Below are positions 7,715-15,322 of a DNA stretch of 33,673 nt, piece by piece. Under the pieces are notes generated by a model. The model was not told the origin of the DNA and ran no database searches. It saw only the letters and a program-made list of their open reading frames with translations. The position numbers were made by a program, and so were the translations under genes. This stretch comes from an uncultured bacterium (GTDB lineage Bacteria; Patescibacteriota; Minisyncoccia; Phycocordibacterales; PALSA-1337), in the NCBI GenBank assembly GCA_903870315.1, contig CAIQCJ010000028.1:1-33673 (forward strand), written 5' to 3'. Positions within the stretch are counted from its first letter, which is position 1. The number at the start of each line of letters is the position of its first letter.

Positions 7715-8497
7715 CTACTTTTTTCTAAGATGCATGTAGGCAATATAGCTATTCCATTTTTTGTCTAGAAGGAGCCTATTAGGCATAAGATCTTTGTTGT
7801 ACATAGACGGATTTTCAGCATAGAAGTAAGGCTCTAGCATTTTCATAAAATATGGCAAAGTAACCTGTTGGTCTGAATCCTTGAGTTCAGTATGGTTTTC
7901 TTGTTCAGGAAGATTGTTCAGTGTTTTTTCTAGTATGGCCCATGGAGCAGATCGTTTCTTATCGAATGTCAGGTCGAGTGTTATGAGGAGGTGGCCACCT
8001 TTTTTCATTATCCTATTTATCTCGATGAGAGTATTTTTGAAACTTTGTATAGGGAAATGTTCAAAAGCCGACAAGACCACGACGACATCTGTTGAACCGT
8101 CCGCAAGAACAGACATATCTTCTCCAGATTTTCTATAGATATTACATTTGTCAGATAAGTGAGTTACTTCTGGAAGCCTGTCGTCGGGGTCGAAGCCAAA
8201 AAGTTTACAGCCAGATTTTAAATAGAAAGTGTAGAAATTTGATTCTGACGGTGCTCCGATGCCTACATCGGCAACAACTTTATCTCTGATACCAATTTTA
8301 TTTAACTGCTCTACAAGATAGTAGCATTCCCAGCGACGTGCACCCCAATTTGCGTAAGTGTAATCAAAGGTTTGAGGATTGTTTTTGGAAAAATACCCGA
8401 TATCGCCATAAGATGAGTCCTTTTTTGTGGATAGACAAACGATCCTTGCCAATAAGGTTTTAGTAAAACGTTTAATTTCCTTGAGATTTTTCCGCAT
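7715..8497 (-). CDS. Class I SAM-dependent methyltransferase (Methyltransf_11-like)
   Basis: A 260-aa enzyme. After ~75 residues it shows the class I fold: KVVADVGIGAPSES (SAM loop, ~74-87), LFGFDPDD (acidic residue that binds ribose), SGEDMSVLADGSTDVVVVLSAFEHF (motifs II/III), then IMKKGGHLLITLDL. It carries aromatic and NYAGW-like features (YANWGARRWE). It probably methylates a sugar or nucleotide sugar of the glycan. The start overlaps the upstream GT2 gene by 26 bp, and no later start fits. It is one of three methyltransferase-like genes in this cluster. The acceptor is not identifiable. Confidence 0.8.
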   Translation of the reverse strand: MRKNLKEIKRFTKTLLARIVCLSTKKDSSYGDIGYFSKNNPQTFDYTYANWGARRWECYYLVEQLNKIGIRDKVVADVGIGAPSESNFYTFYLKSGCKLFGFDPDDRLPEVTHLSDKCNIYRKSGEDMSVLADGSTDVVVVLSAFEHFPIQSFKNTLIEINRIMKKGGHLLITLDLTFDKKRSAPWAILEKTLNNLPEQENHTELKDSDQQVTLPYFMKMLEPYFYAENPSMYNKDLMPNRLLLDKKWNSYIAYMHLRKK

Positions 8498-9287
8498 GGT
8501 TTTTCTTGATGATACTATAAATTCTTAACCTTAACCATCTGTAGGCGCTAAACGGAAAATAAATGAGAAATTCTTTTTTCCACATCAGTCTCCAGTATAG
8601 ATTTACGGTGCGGTTCAAGACGGGGAGGTAATTGTTTGAAGATTGTCCGACGTGCAGTCTGTATCCAGTCAAAGCCTCATCTATATAGACGAACTTATAT
8701 TTCAGGCTAAGGCGAAGCCATAGATCATAATCTTCAACGGCGCGCATCCCGGGATTTTCATCGAGATGATTTTCTTTGAATATGGTGGCCCCACCCATAA
8801 CAGATGAATTTACTATGAAATTTTCCAAAATAAGTCGGCGAGTGATATTTCCAGAATATATTTTTCCGATGGCGTCTTTGCTTCCGTCCAACATATATCT
8901 TCTAGTATGCACAATAGATAAGGGATTTTCTGTCAGCAAATGCAGCTGTTTTTCTATCTTAGTCGGCGCCCAAACATCATCGGCGTCTAGAAATGTTATG
9001 TATTTGCCTTGCGCCAGAGCCACTCCGACATTGCGCGCCGCGGCCTGGCCTCTATTTTTCTGGTATTGATATCTTATTTTTTCAGATTGAATAAGTCTGC
9101 CGAGAACATTTTTTGTATTGTCTGTAGATCCATCGTCGATTACGATGATCTCAATATTTTTGTGCGTCTGTTGAGACACGGAGTTTATGGCCTCGCCGAT
9201 ATGGGCGGAGCTATTGTATGTAGGTATCACAACCGATACCGACAATTCCGACACCAGAGGTTTGCTACTAGGACTATTGTCTTCCAT
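8472..9287 (-). CDS. Family 2 glycosyltransferase (GT-A)
   Basis: A 271-aa GT2 enzyme from the ATG at 9287, which lies 1 nt past the upstream stop. A start at 9323 would overlap more and add residues not typical of the family. Motifs: VSVVIPTYN (18-25), IVIDDGSTDNT (~48-58), RNVGVALAQGKYITFLDADDVW (metal-binding D101-A-D103), and VEDYDLWLRL near the acceptor site. There is no C-terminal transmembrane anchor, but the end is basic and aromatic. It works in the cytoplasm on the lipid-linked glycan of this cluster. The donor sugar is unknown. Confidence 0.9.
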   Translation of the reverse strand: MEDNSPSSKPLVSELSVSVVIPTYNSSAHIGEAINSVSQQTHKNIEIIVIDDGSTDNTKNVLGRLIQSEKIRYQYQKNRGQAAARNVGVALAQGKYITFLDADDVWAPTKIEKQLHLLTENPLSIVHTRRYMLDGSKDAIGKIYSGNITRRLILENFIVNSSVMGGATIFKENHLDENPGMRAVEDYDLWLRLSLKYKFVYIDEALTGYRLHVGQSSNNYLPVLNRTVNLYWRLMWKKEFLIYFPFSAYRWLRLRIYSIIKKNHAEKSQGN

Positions 9288-9288
9288 A

Positions 9289-10056
9289 TTATTTTTTCTT
9301 GAACCAGAAACAGCCACAACCATATGATTCCTGATCTACGCGTTCTTTCGTCGGATTTGTAAGTGGGTCGTCGTCACTGTCAGGTATCAGGTATGATTCG
9401 ACCAAGGTTAAACCGTCGAAATATTTTATTATTTGCTCATAGGAATATATTCTATGGGCATTGTATCGTACCCGCGGTTTTCCTACTGGGACAACAAATA
9501 ATAAATCACCTCCTTTTGCCAAAACTCTTTTGAGTTCTGAAATAGCCTTCAAGTCTCCATTTGAATCTATAGGATCACCATAACGTCCAAGGCCGACATG
9601 TTCTATGGTATGCATGCAAGAAAGAGATACGACACTATTTGAAGGAAATGGAAGATTTGTCAGATCACCTCGCCTTGATGTCAAACCACTAAGTTTTAGA
9701 TTGGCTAGTCTGAAATCGTAAAAATCTACAGGAACAAAAGCGGACACCATAGAACTAAATGCTAGCGTTGAAGATATATCTATGTGTAGTTTGGGTTTTG
9801 TTTGAGCAAGTATCCGTGCCGCCCACGCTGGATGGTATATATAATGCCTATCAAAACATGTATACGGAGTATTGTCGTAGAGGCACGGAAGTCTATCATC
9901 CCACTTGATAGTAAAACGGCTTTGGGGTCCGTCACTTAGGGTGCTTTCCTTTCTAAAAATGGAAAAATCTTTCAAGTATTTCGAATAAAAGTATAACCAT
10001 TTAAATGATTTATAACATGGTTTGGGCAAGATTTTTTTTATAATCTTTTTATTCAT
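9289..10056 (-). CDS. DUF268 family protein, probable methyltransferase
   Basis: A 255-aa protein. The ATG at 10056 lies 10 nt after the flippase stop and is preferred over 10107, which would overlap the flippase by 41 bp. The C-terminal two thirds match DUF268 as I know it: CMHTIEHVGLGRYGDP, LKAISELKRVLAKGG and LLFVVPVGKPR, a layout like the end of a class I methyltransferase sheet. The N-terminal SAM glycine loop is degenerate (HIDISSTLAFSS). Such genes recur in surface-glycan loci. The activity is unproven; a sugar-modifying role is inferred from neighbours. Confidence 0.7.
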   Translation of the reverse strand: MNKKIIKKILPKPCYKSFKWLYFYSKYLKDFSIFRKESTLSDGPQSRFTIKWDDRLPCLYDNTPYTCFDRHYIYHPAWAARILAQTKPKLHIDISSTLAFSSMVSAFVPVDFYDFRLANLKLSGLTSRRGDLTNLPFPSNSVVSLSCMHTIEHVGLGRYGDPIDSNGDLKAISELKRVLAKGGDLLFVVPVGKPRVRYNAHRIYSYEQIIKYFDGLTLVESYLIPDSDDDPLTNPTKERVDQESYGCGCFWFKKK

Positions 10057-10066
10057 ATTGCTTTGT

Positions 10067-11383
10067 TTATGTATTTTTACTGATTTCTGCGGATATATTT
10101 TTCGCACGGATATTTTTGAATCTTAGCAAAATCCAGATCACTATAGGTATTATGGTATATGACAATAGCGTTGCATAAGCCGAGCCGATGATGCCGTACT
10201 TGGGTATCCAAATCATGTTCAGGATCACGTTTGCAGCAGCACCGACTAGAGAAGAAACCATGATGATGACGGTCTTATTTTCTATGATCAAATATTGTTG
10301 AATGATTATAAGGGCAGAAACAGCTACTCCGGCCCAAGTATATATCCTTACTATATTTACAGCTTCCATATAGGCCACACCAAACAAGAACAATACGATG
10401 GATTTGGCAAAGATGAATTCGAACAAGGCGACCGCCGCGGAAAGTACTATTATGAAATAAAGAAGTTTCTTAACCCTATCCTTATATATCTTTTCATCTG
10501 CTATCTTGGCATTCATGATAGCGGGGAATATAGAAGTGCATATAAGTCCGGGTATGAAATACCAGACTTCTGAAGGTTTCACTCCAGCGGCATATATACC
10601 GAGGGAATGTCCCGTCAACATTTTTCCGATCATCACCTGATCTATTCTGGTATATATGATGGCAAAAGCGGAGTTCAGAATAAAAGGCCAAGAATCCAAG
10701 AGCATTTCTTTTGCTAGATTCAATCTCATCTTCAGTTTCAAGACGTGGCCATTTTTCCTGAAGATCAATAGTAAGACTAAAGCGTAGACCAAACCTTCGA
10801 AAAGAAGTGAGGCTATGAACCATCCGGTTCCCATGCTGGTATAGATGAGAAAGAGTTTCAGTGTTGAGACCAATATTGTGGAAATAAATTGACCAATGAA
10901 AATGTACCTATTTTTTACTTGAGTTACGAAATAAGATTCCACCACACTTGTCGATAAGAAGATCATCTGAAGCGAATATATGAATATAAGAATATTTGTG
11001 TAATTGTCGCTCTTCACGACAAAGATCGAAAAGATGCTTGTCAGTATCACGACCACGAGGCCACCGATAAGTTTTAGAGAGAAAGCTGTGTTGATGATAT
11101 CCTCTTTTTCCTCTGGATGTTTCATTATGTCTCTAGGGATGATGTTGTCTATACCAAAGCTGGCCAAAAAGGCCATGATAGTCACGAAGCTCAAGACATA
11201 GTTCAAGACCCCGTATCTTTCTGGTCCAAGATATCTAGCCACCATAGCCCCAACAAAGAAAGACATCGCTAGGGCAAATACCTTACCAGCGAAGGCCCAG
11301 CCAGTATTTTTGAAGTATCTTTGGAATCCAGGGTGCTGGATTTTCTCTTTCACTATCTTTACTAGATTTCTGATGCTTTCCAT
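10067..11383 (-). CDS. Wzx-type polysaccharide flippase (MOP superfamily)
   Basis: A 438-aa membrane protein with about 12-14 hydrophobic helices. The first, after ~28 residues (NTGWAFAGKVFALAMSFFVGAMVARYLGPERYGVLNYVLSF), carries the LGPExYGxxxY motif that opens the Polysacc_synt/Wzx family. Members flip lipid-linked oligosaccharide repeat units across the cytoplasmic membrane. It is the first gene of the minus-strand glycan operon and is divergent from the polymerase/ligase gene at 11503, the normal partner in a Wzx/Wzy pathway. The C-terminus ends with a basic tail (RFKNIRAKNISAEISKNT). Promoter elements for it in the 119-bp divergent gap are weak. Confidence 0.92.
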   Translation of the reverse strand: MESIRNLVKIVKEKIQHPGFQRYFKNTGWAFAGKVFALAMSFFVGAMVARYLGPERYGVLNYVLSFVTIMAFLASFGIDNIIPRDIMKHPEEKEDIINTAFSLKLIGGLVVVILTSIFSIFVVKSDNYTNILIFIYSLQMIFLSTSVVESYFVTQVKNRYIFIGQFISTILVSTLKLFLIYTSMGTGWFIASLLFEGLVYALVLLLIFRKNGHVLKLKMRLNLAKEMLLDSWPFILNSAFAIIYTRIDQVMIGKMLTGHSLGIYAAGVKPSEVWYFIPGLICTSIFPAIMNAKIADEKIYKDRVKKLLYFIIVLSAAVALFEFIFAKSIVLFLFGVAYMEAVNIVRIYTWAGVAVSALIIIQQYLIIENKTVIIMVSSLVGAAANVILNMIWIPKYGIIGSAYATLLSYTIIPIVIWILLRFKNIRAKNISAEISKNT

Positions 11384-11427
11384 AGTTCACCAATGGTATC
11401 ACAAATGGGTGCTATTGTTTAGAAATA

Positions 11428-11436
11428 TGTTATAGT
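11428..11436 (+). promoter_or_regulatory. Extended -10 (TGTTATAGT) for the polymerase/ligase gene
   Basis: TG (11428-11429), one base, then TATAGT (11431-11436), in the 119-bp divergent gap between flippase and polymerase/ligase. It implies a leader of about 60 nt. No good -35 and no Shine-Dalgarno site are visible. Confidence 0.4.
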
Positions 11437-11502
11437 ATCTCCACTGTTATTATCAGTAAATAAATAGCGCTCAACATTAACTGTCTTGCGCCAAAACGAC
11501 AC

Positions 11503-13764
11503 ATGTCTATAAAACAAATAACCAGATTCTTCACCCTATGTGCTTTGTTTGTTATTCCATTTTTCCCTATAGTAGTTGCCAACTCCTACTTCTTTCCATT
11601 TATAACTGGTAAGGCCTTCTTCTTTAGGATTTTGGTGGAAGTAGCTTTCGCTGGCTGGTTGATATTGGCGGCTATAGATGCTAAGTATCGTCCGAAGATC
11701 AATTCTCTTACTATAGCGGCTACTCTTTTCATGGTGATCGCGTTGGTCGCTGATCTTCTAGGTATGAATCCTATACGCAGTGTAGTTTCAAACTTTGAAC
11801 GTATGGAAGGTTGGCTTATGATATTTCATCTTTGGATGTTCTTTATGTCTATTACTCACACTTTTGGCCAAGGTGAAGAAGGTAAGCGTATGTGGTTTCG
11901 TTGGTTGAACCTCTCTTTGGTCGTAGCATTTTATGTTGCCTGCAGAGGTGCTCTTCAGTGGTCTGGTAAGATTGCTATAGAACAGGGAGGAACTCGCCCA
12001 GATTCTACTCTCGGTAACGCGGCTTATCTGGCTATATATATGCTCATCAGTTCTGGCATGTCCACATACTTATTCATCTCTACTCAGATTGCACGTAAAG
12101 CCAATGCTGCCAAAGATCAAGTTACAGCCTTCATAGTGAAAGAATGGGTCTATGTTGTTATTGCGATATTCTTCGGTGCGATACTATTCAGCACAGCTAC
12201 TCGTGGTGCCATCATCGGTTATTTAGGTGGTATCTTGTTAGCTCTTGCTCTGTATGCCATCTTCGGAGGAAGTAAAGAACATAAGCATGATTCTTCCAAA
12301 CACATACTCTCTACAAATACTTGGAGAGCTATGTCTGGAGGTATTATAATCCTGGTCATATTGATCGGTTTCGGTGTCTGGTTAAACAGAGACAGCTCCT
12401 TTGTGAAAAACAGCCCAACTTTGACTCGTATGACTTCTATTTCTCTATCAGAATTCAAGACTGAGGGTCGTTCTTATATCTGGCCTATGGCTTTGAAGGG
12501 TTTTACTCAGAGACCTGTTCTCGGATGGGGTCAAGAGAATTTTAACTATATATTCAATGCGAATTACGATGCTCATATGTGGAACCAGGAGCAGTGGTTC
12601 GATAGGGCCCACAGTGTATACTTGGATTGGTTAGTCGCTTCTGGTCTGGTTGGACTCTTAGCATATCTATCATTGTATATATTATTCTTGGTATTTGTTT
12701 GGAAATCTAAGGCATCTATATCTATAAAGAGTGTTTTGACTGGCCTCTTGGCTGGTTACGCATTGAACAACGTATTCGTCTTCGATAACTTAGCAAGCTA
12801 TGTACCGTTTTTCGCACTTCTAGGACTGGCTATCATGATCAGGTCTCTACACACGAAGGAATCTGAACATAAGACTTTGGGTGGTGCCGTCTCTGTAAGC
12901 AACGACGCTATAGAATATGTGATTGCACCTATAGTTATTGTCTTGTTATTGTCTGGAATATATTTCTGGAATGTACGCCCTATACAAGCCAACACTGGCC
13001 TCATAACTGCTCTGCAGCAGTGTCAACAGGGCGGTAGTCCTGATGCCAATCTATTCAAGAATATTTTGGGTATGGATTTATATATGGCAAACCAAGAAAT
13101 CAGAGAGCAGTTGTTCTCTTGTACTGCACAAGTCTTGTCTAGTCAACAAATACCAGGTCCAACTAAACAAGCTTTCTTCTCTGTAACTGGTCAAGCAATA
13201 GACGACCAGATCGCCACAACTCCGAAAGATGCTCGTATATATACTTTGGCTGGGTCATTCCTGACGAGCGTCAACCAGTTTAGTAGAGCGATACCTATAC
13301 TTGAGACTGCCCACACACTTTCACCAGCTAAACAGTCTATAGATTTCGATCTAGCTTCTGGGTATATGAATACAGGTAAGTCAGATAAGGCCATAGAGCT
13401 TCTCAAGCAAGCTTATTATTCAGCCCCAGAATATCCTCAAGCCAGGATCTCATATGCAGCAGCACTCATCTTGAGTGGTGAAGAAGCTGAGGCTCGCGAT
13501 CTGTTCACAGGCAATACTTCTGGATTTAATAATGATATTATCGCTCAAGCATTTACTTCATTGAAGCAATATGACAAGGCTATTGCCATATACGATGCCA
13601 TGATATCTACTGACAGCACAAACGTCCAAGCAAAAGCGATGTTGGCACAGACACAATATACAGCTGGCCTCAAAGAGGATGCTCTTAAGACTCTACGTGA
13701 CATAGAAAAAGATCATCCAGAATATACTGATTCTATAGAACAGGCGATAAAAGGGATGAAATAA
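11503..13764 (+). CDS. O-antigen ligase/polymerase (Wzy/WaaL superfamily) with C-terminal TPRs
   Basis: A 753-aa two-part protein. Residues 1-~490 hold about 12 membrane helices, with a long outer loop (~285-380) carrying RSYIWPMALKGF, GWGQENF and the family histidine region RAHSVYLDWL (H370), as in the Wzy_C domain. This part polymerises repeat units or ligates glycan to an acceptor on the outer face. Residues ~560-753 are soluble helical repeats of TPR type (ARIYTLAGSFLTSVNQFSRAIPIL, IDFDLASGYMNTGKSDKAIELL and similar), facing outside. The fusion is common in CPR genomes. It stands divergent to the flippase and is the only Wzy candidate here. Confidence 0.87.
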   Translation: MSIKQITRFFTLCALFVIPFFPIVVANSYFFPFITGKAFFFRILVEVAFAGWLILAAIDAKYRPKINSLTIAATLFMVIALVADLLGMNPIRSVVSNFERMEGWLMIFHLWMFFMSITHTFGQGEEGKRMWFRWLNLSLVVAFYVACRGALQWSGKIAIEQGGTRPDSTLGNAAYLAIYMLISSGMSTYLFISTQIARKANAAKDQVTAFIVKEWVYVVIAIFFGAILFSTATRGAIIGYLGGILLALALYAIFGGSKEHKHDSSKHILSTNTWRAMSGGIIILVILIGFGVWLNRDSSFVKNSPTLTRMTSISLSEFKTEGRSYIWPMALKGFTQRPVLGWGQENFNYIFNANYDAHMWNQEQWFDRAHSVYLDWLVASGLVGLLAYLSLYILFLVFVWKSKASISIKSVLTGLLAGYALNNVFVFDNLASYVPFFALLGLAIMIRSLHTKESEHKTLGGAVSVSNDAIEYVIAPIVIVLLLSGIYFWNVRPIQANTGLITALQQCQQGGSPDANLFKNILGMDLYMANQEIREQLFSCTAQVLSSQQIPGPTKQAFFSVTGQAIDDQIATTPKDARIYTLAGSFLTSVNQFSRAIPILETAHTLSPAKQSIDFDLASGYMNTGKSDKAIELLKQAYYSAPEYPQARISYAAALILSGEEAEARDLFTGNTSGFNNDIIAQAFTSLKQYDKAIAIYDAMISTDSTNVQAKAMLAQTQYTAGLKEDALKTLRDIEKDHPEYTDSIEQAIKGMK

Positions 13765-13806
13765 AAAACTAAGTGAGTTCTGTTTACATATCGGCGTGAT
13801 GAATCC

Positions 13807-13835
13807 TTGAATTGATTTATGGGAATTGTTATAAT
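13807..13835 (+). promoter_or_regulatory. Near-consensus promoter
   Basis: TTGAAT (13807-13812), an exact 17-nt spacer, TATAAT (13830-13835). It starts 42 nt after the upstream stop codon. Predicted transcription start is ~13842. It is one of the best-formed promoters in the window, yet no gene starts for 260 nt. Confidence 0.65.
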
Positions 13836-13841
13836 CACAAC

Positions 13842-13908
13842 GTGAGTACCCGAGTGGGCACTCTCCAAACAAATGTCTCGCAAAGTGCCGCCTCGGCGGC
13901 TTTTTGCG
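13842..13908 (+). ncRNA. Candidate small RNA or attenuator leader
   Basis: A ~67-nt transcript is predicted between the promoter (13807-13835) and the terminator (13879-13908). The 5' part folds as GAGT-a-CCC / GGG-c-ACTC (13844-13863). GGCACT at 13857-13862 can instead pair with AGTGCC at 13884-13889, which overlaps the left arm of the terminator stem. The two folds exclude each other, as in transcription attenuators. It has no convincing ORF beyond a 12-codon one. No known RNA family is recognised; it may simply be a short sRNA. Confidence 0.4.
13879..13908 (+). terminator. Rho-independent terminator (bidirectional)
   Basis: A 6-bp GC stem, GCCGCC (13887-13892) with GGCGGC (13895-13900), then TTTTT. 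The flanks CGCAAA and TTTGCG extend the pairing and give an A/T-tract on both sides. Confidence 0.75.
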
Positions 13909-13952
13909 TGATGGTGTGATGTATTATATTTCCATTTCTATGGTTTGCGAGT

Positions 13953-13958
13953 TATAAT
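13953..13958 (+). promoter_or_regulatory. -10 element upstream of murB
   Basis: TATAAT with only a weak -35 (TTTCCA at 13929-13934, 18-nt spacer). If used, transcription starts near 13965 and gives murB a ~130-nt leader containing the hairpin at 13979-14045. Confidence 0.4.
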
Positions 13959-13978
13959 TGACCTCAGATTGTACCAAG

Positions 13979-14045
13979 TGATGGCGACGGCTGTACTCAC
14001 ATTATATTTAGACATTATATTTGGAGCTCACACCCGTCGCCGTCA
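13979..14045 (+). other. Long inverted repeat in the murB leader
   Basis: TGATGGCGACGG (13979-13990) pairs with CCGTCGCCGTCA (14034-14045) across a 43-nt AT-rich loop that holds two direct copies of ACATTATATTT. No T-run follows, so it is not a simple terminator. It could be a structured mRNA leader or an operator. It lies within the 332-nt non-coding stretch 13765-14096. Confidence 0.5.
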
Positions 14046-14096
14046 GTTGGCGCAATGTTTGTGTCATGGCATAGATAAGTAGATGAAATATCCAGC

Positions 14097-15221
14097 ATGA
14101 AATTATCGGAAAATATATCATTAGCTCAATACACAACTTTCAAGATCGGAGGTAAAGCCCGGTTTTTTTGTGTCGTGACTAGTGAAGATGAGTTGGTGGA
14201 GGCGGTCGAATTTGCGAAATTACCGAAAGATTCTAAAACTCACAGTCTACCGATTTTAGTGCTCGGTGGCGGTTCAAACATGCTCGTCTCCGATGCTGGT
14301 TTTGATGGGATAGTTATTAAGAATGAAATAAGCGGCATTAAGGTCGAAGATAAATATATAAAGGATATTGGTGATGATGACTTGTTCGTCTCCGCTGGTG
14401 CGGGCGAATCTTGGGATAATCTGGTCGAATATTCTGTGCGCAATGGCTTGTATGGTATAGAAAATCTTTCAGCCATACCAGGTACGGTCGGCGCTGCTCC
14501 GGTTCAGAATATTGGAGCATATGGAGCCGAGGCTGCGCAGACTATTTCCAATGTGCGCGCTCTCGACACAAAGATGATGAAGTTCGTCGAGTTATCGAAA
14601 GAGGATTGTAAGTTTGGATATCGTGATAGTATCTTTAAGCATGAACGTGATTTGGTAACTAAGCAACCACGTTATATCATAACGGTGGTTTCCTTTAAGC
14701 TAGTAAAGAATGGTGTCTTGAAAATTGATTATAAAGATGTTCGTGAGTATTTCGATAAGAAGAACATAACAGTGCCGACCCTGACTGATTTACGTAGATC
14801 GATTATCGAGATCCGCACGTCCAAATTGCCAGACTGGAAAGAATGGGGGACAGCCGGCTCCTTCTTCAAGAATCCAAGCGTGACCGTGGTGAAGTTCGCC
14901 GAACTAAAAGACAAGTATCCAGATCTGCCAGGATTTCCAGAGATCGGAGGTGAGACCAACAGTAGCGATAGTAGCAATACCACCGGAGATATGAAAGTTT
15001 CTCTCGGTTGGATTCTCGATAAAGTCTGTGATGTACGTGGGCTTACTGTAGATACAGCTAGTGGTGGCAAAGTCGGTACATATAGTAGCCAAGCACTGGT
15101 TATAATCGCTAGAGATGGTGCTACCGCTGCAGATGTTCTGGATTTTTCTAAAGAATTGATAAGGCGTGTGAAAGATAAAACAGGTATTGTCATAGAAGCG
15201 GAAGTTGAGTGGGTGTGTTGA
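14097..15221 (+). CDS. murB: UDP-N-acetylenolpyruvoylglucosamine reductase MurB
   Basis: A 374-aa FAD enzyme that reduces UDP-GlcNAc-enolpyruvate to UDP-MurNAc with NADPH, in cytoplasmic peptidoglycan precursor synthesis. FAD-binding marks are TTFKIGGKA (13-21), LVLGGGSNMLVSD (54-66) and AIPGTVGAAPVQNIGAYG (126-143). GYRDSIFK (174-181) is a type I MurB element. The proton donor lies in AGSFFKNP (S255), and the C-terminal catalytic Glu is E369 in IEAEVEW. It is longer than the E. coli enzyme (342 aa); part of the extra length is a Ser/Asn/Thr loop at ~284-300. No Shine-Dalgarno site precedes the ATG. Its own promoter and structured leader separate it from the glycan gene. Confidence 0.96.
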   Translation: MKLSENISLAQYTTFKIGGKARFFCVVTSEDELVEAVEFAKLPKDSKTHSLPILVLGGGSNMLVSDAGFDGIVIKNEISGIKVEDKYIKDIGDDDLFVSAGAGESWDNLVEYSVRNGLYGIENLSAIPGTVGAAPVQNIGAYGAEAAQTISNVRALDTKMMKFVELSKEDCKFGYRDSIFKHERDLVTKQPRYIITVVSFKLVKNGVLKIDYKDVREYFDKKNITVPTLTDLRRSIIEIRTSKLPDWKEWGTAGSFFKNPSVTVVKFAELKDKYPDLPGFPEIGGETNSSDSSNTTGDMKVSLGWILDKVCDVRGLTVDTASGGKVGTYSSQALVIIARDGATAADVLDFSKELIRRVKDKTGIVIEAEVEWVC

Positions 15222-15322
15222 CCCCCAGCTTAGTTGATATAGTTGTAATCGTGGATGCTTATTTTTTTGCATGAAATATGTTAGAGTGCTTTCATTCGTT
15301 AAGCGAATTTCTTATCAATTTT

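Noticed and set aside
13873-13911. A 12-codon ORF (MSRKVPPRRLFA) over the terminator
   Set aside because: It is only the translation of the terminator hairpin and has no Shine-Dalgarno site; not supported as a leader peptide.
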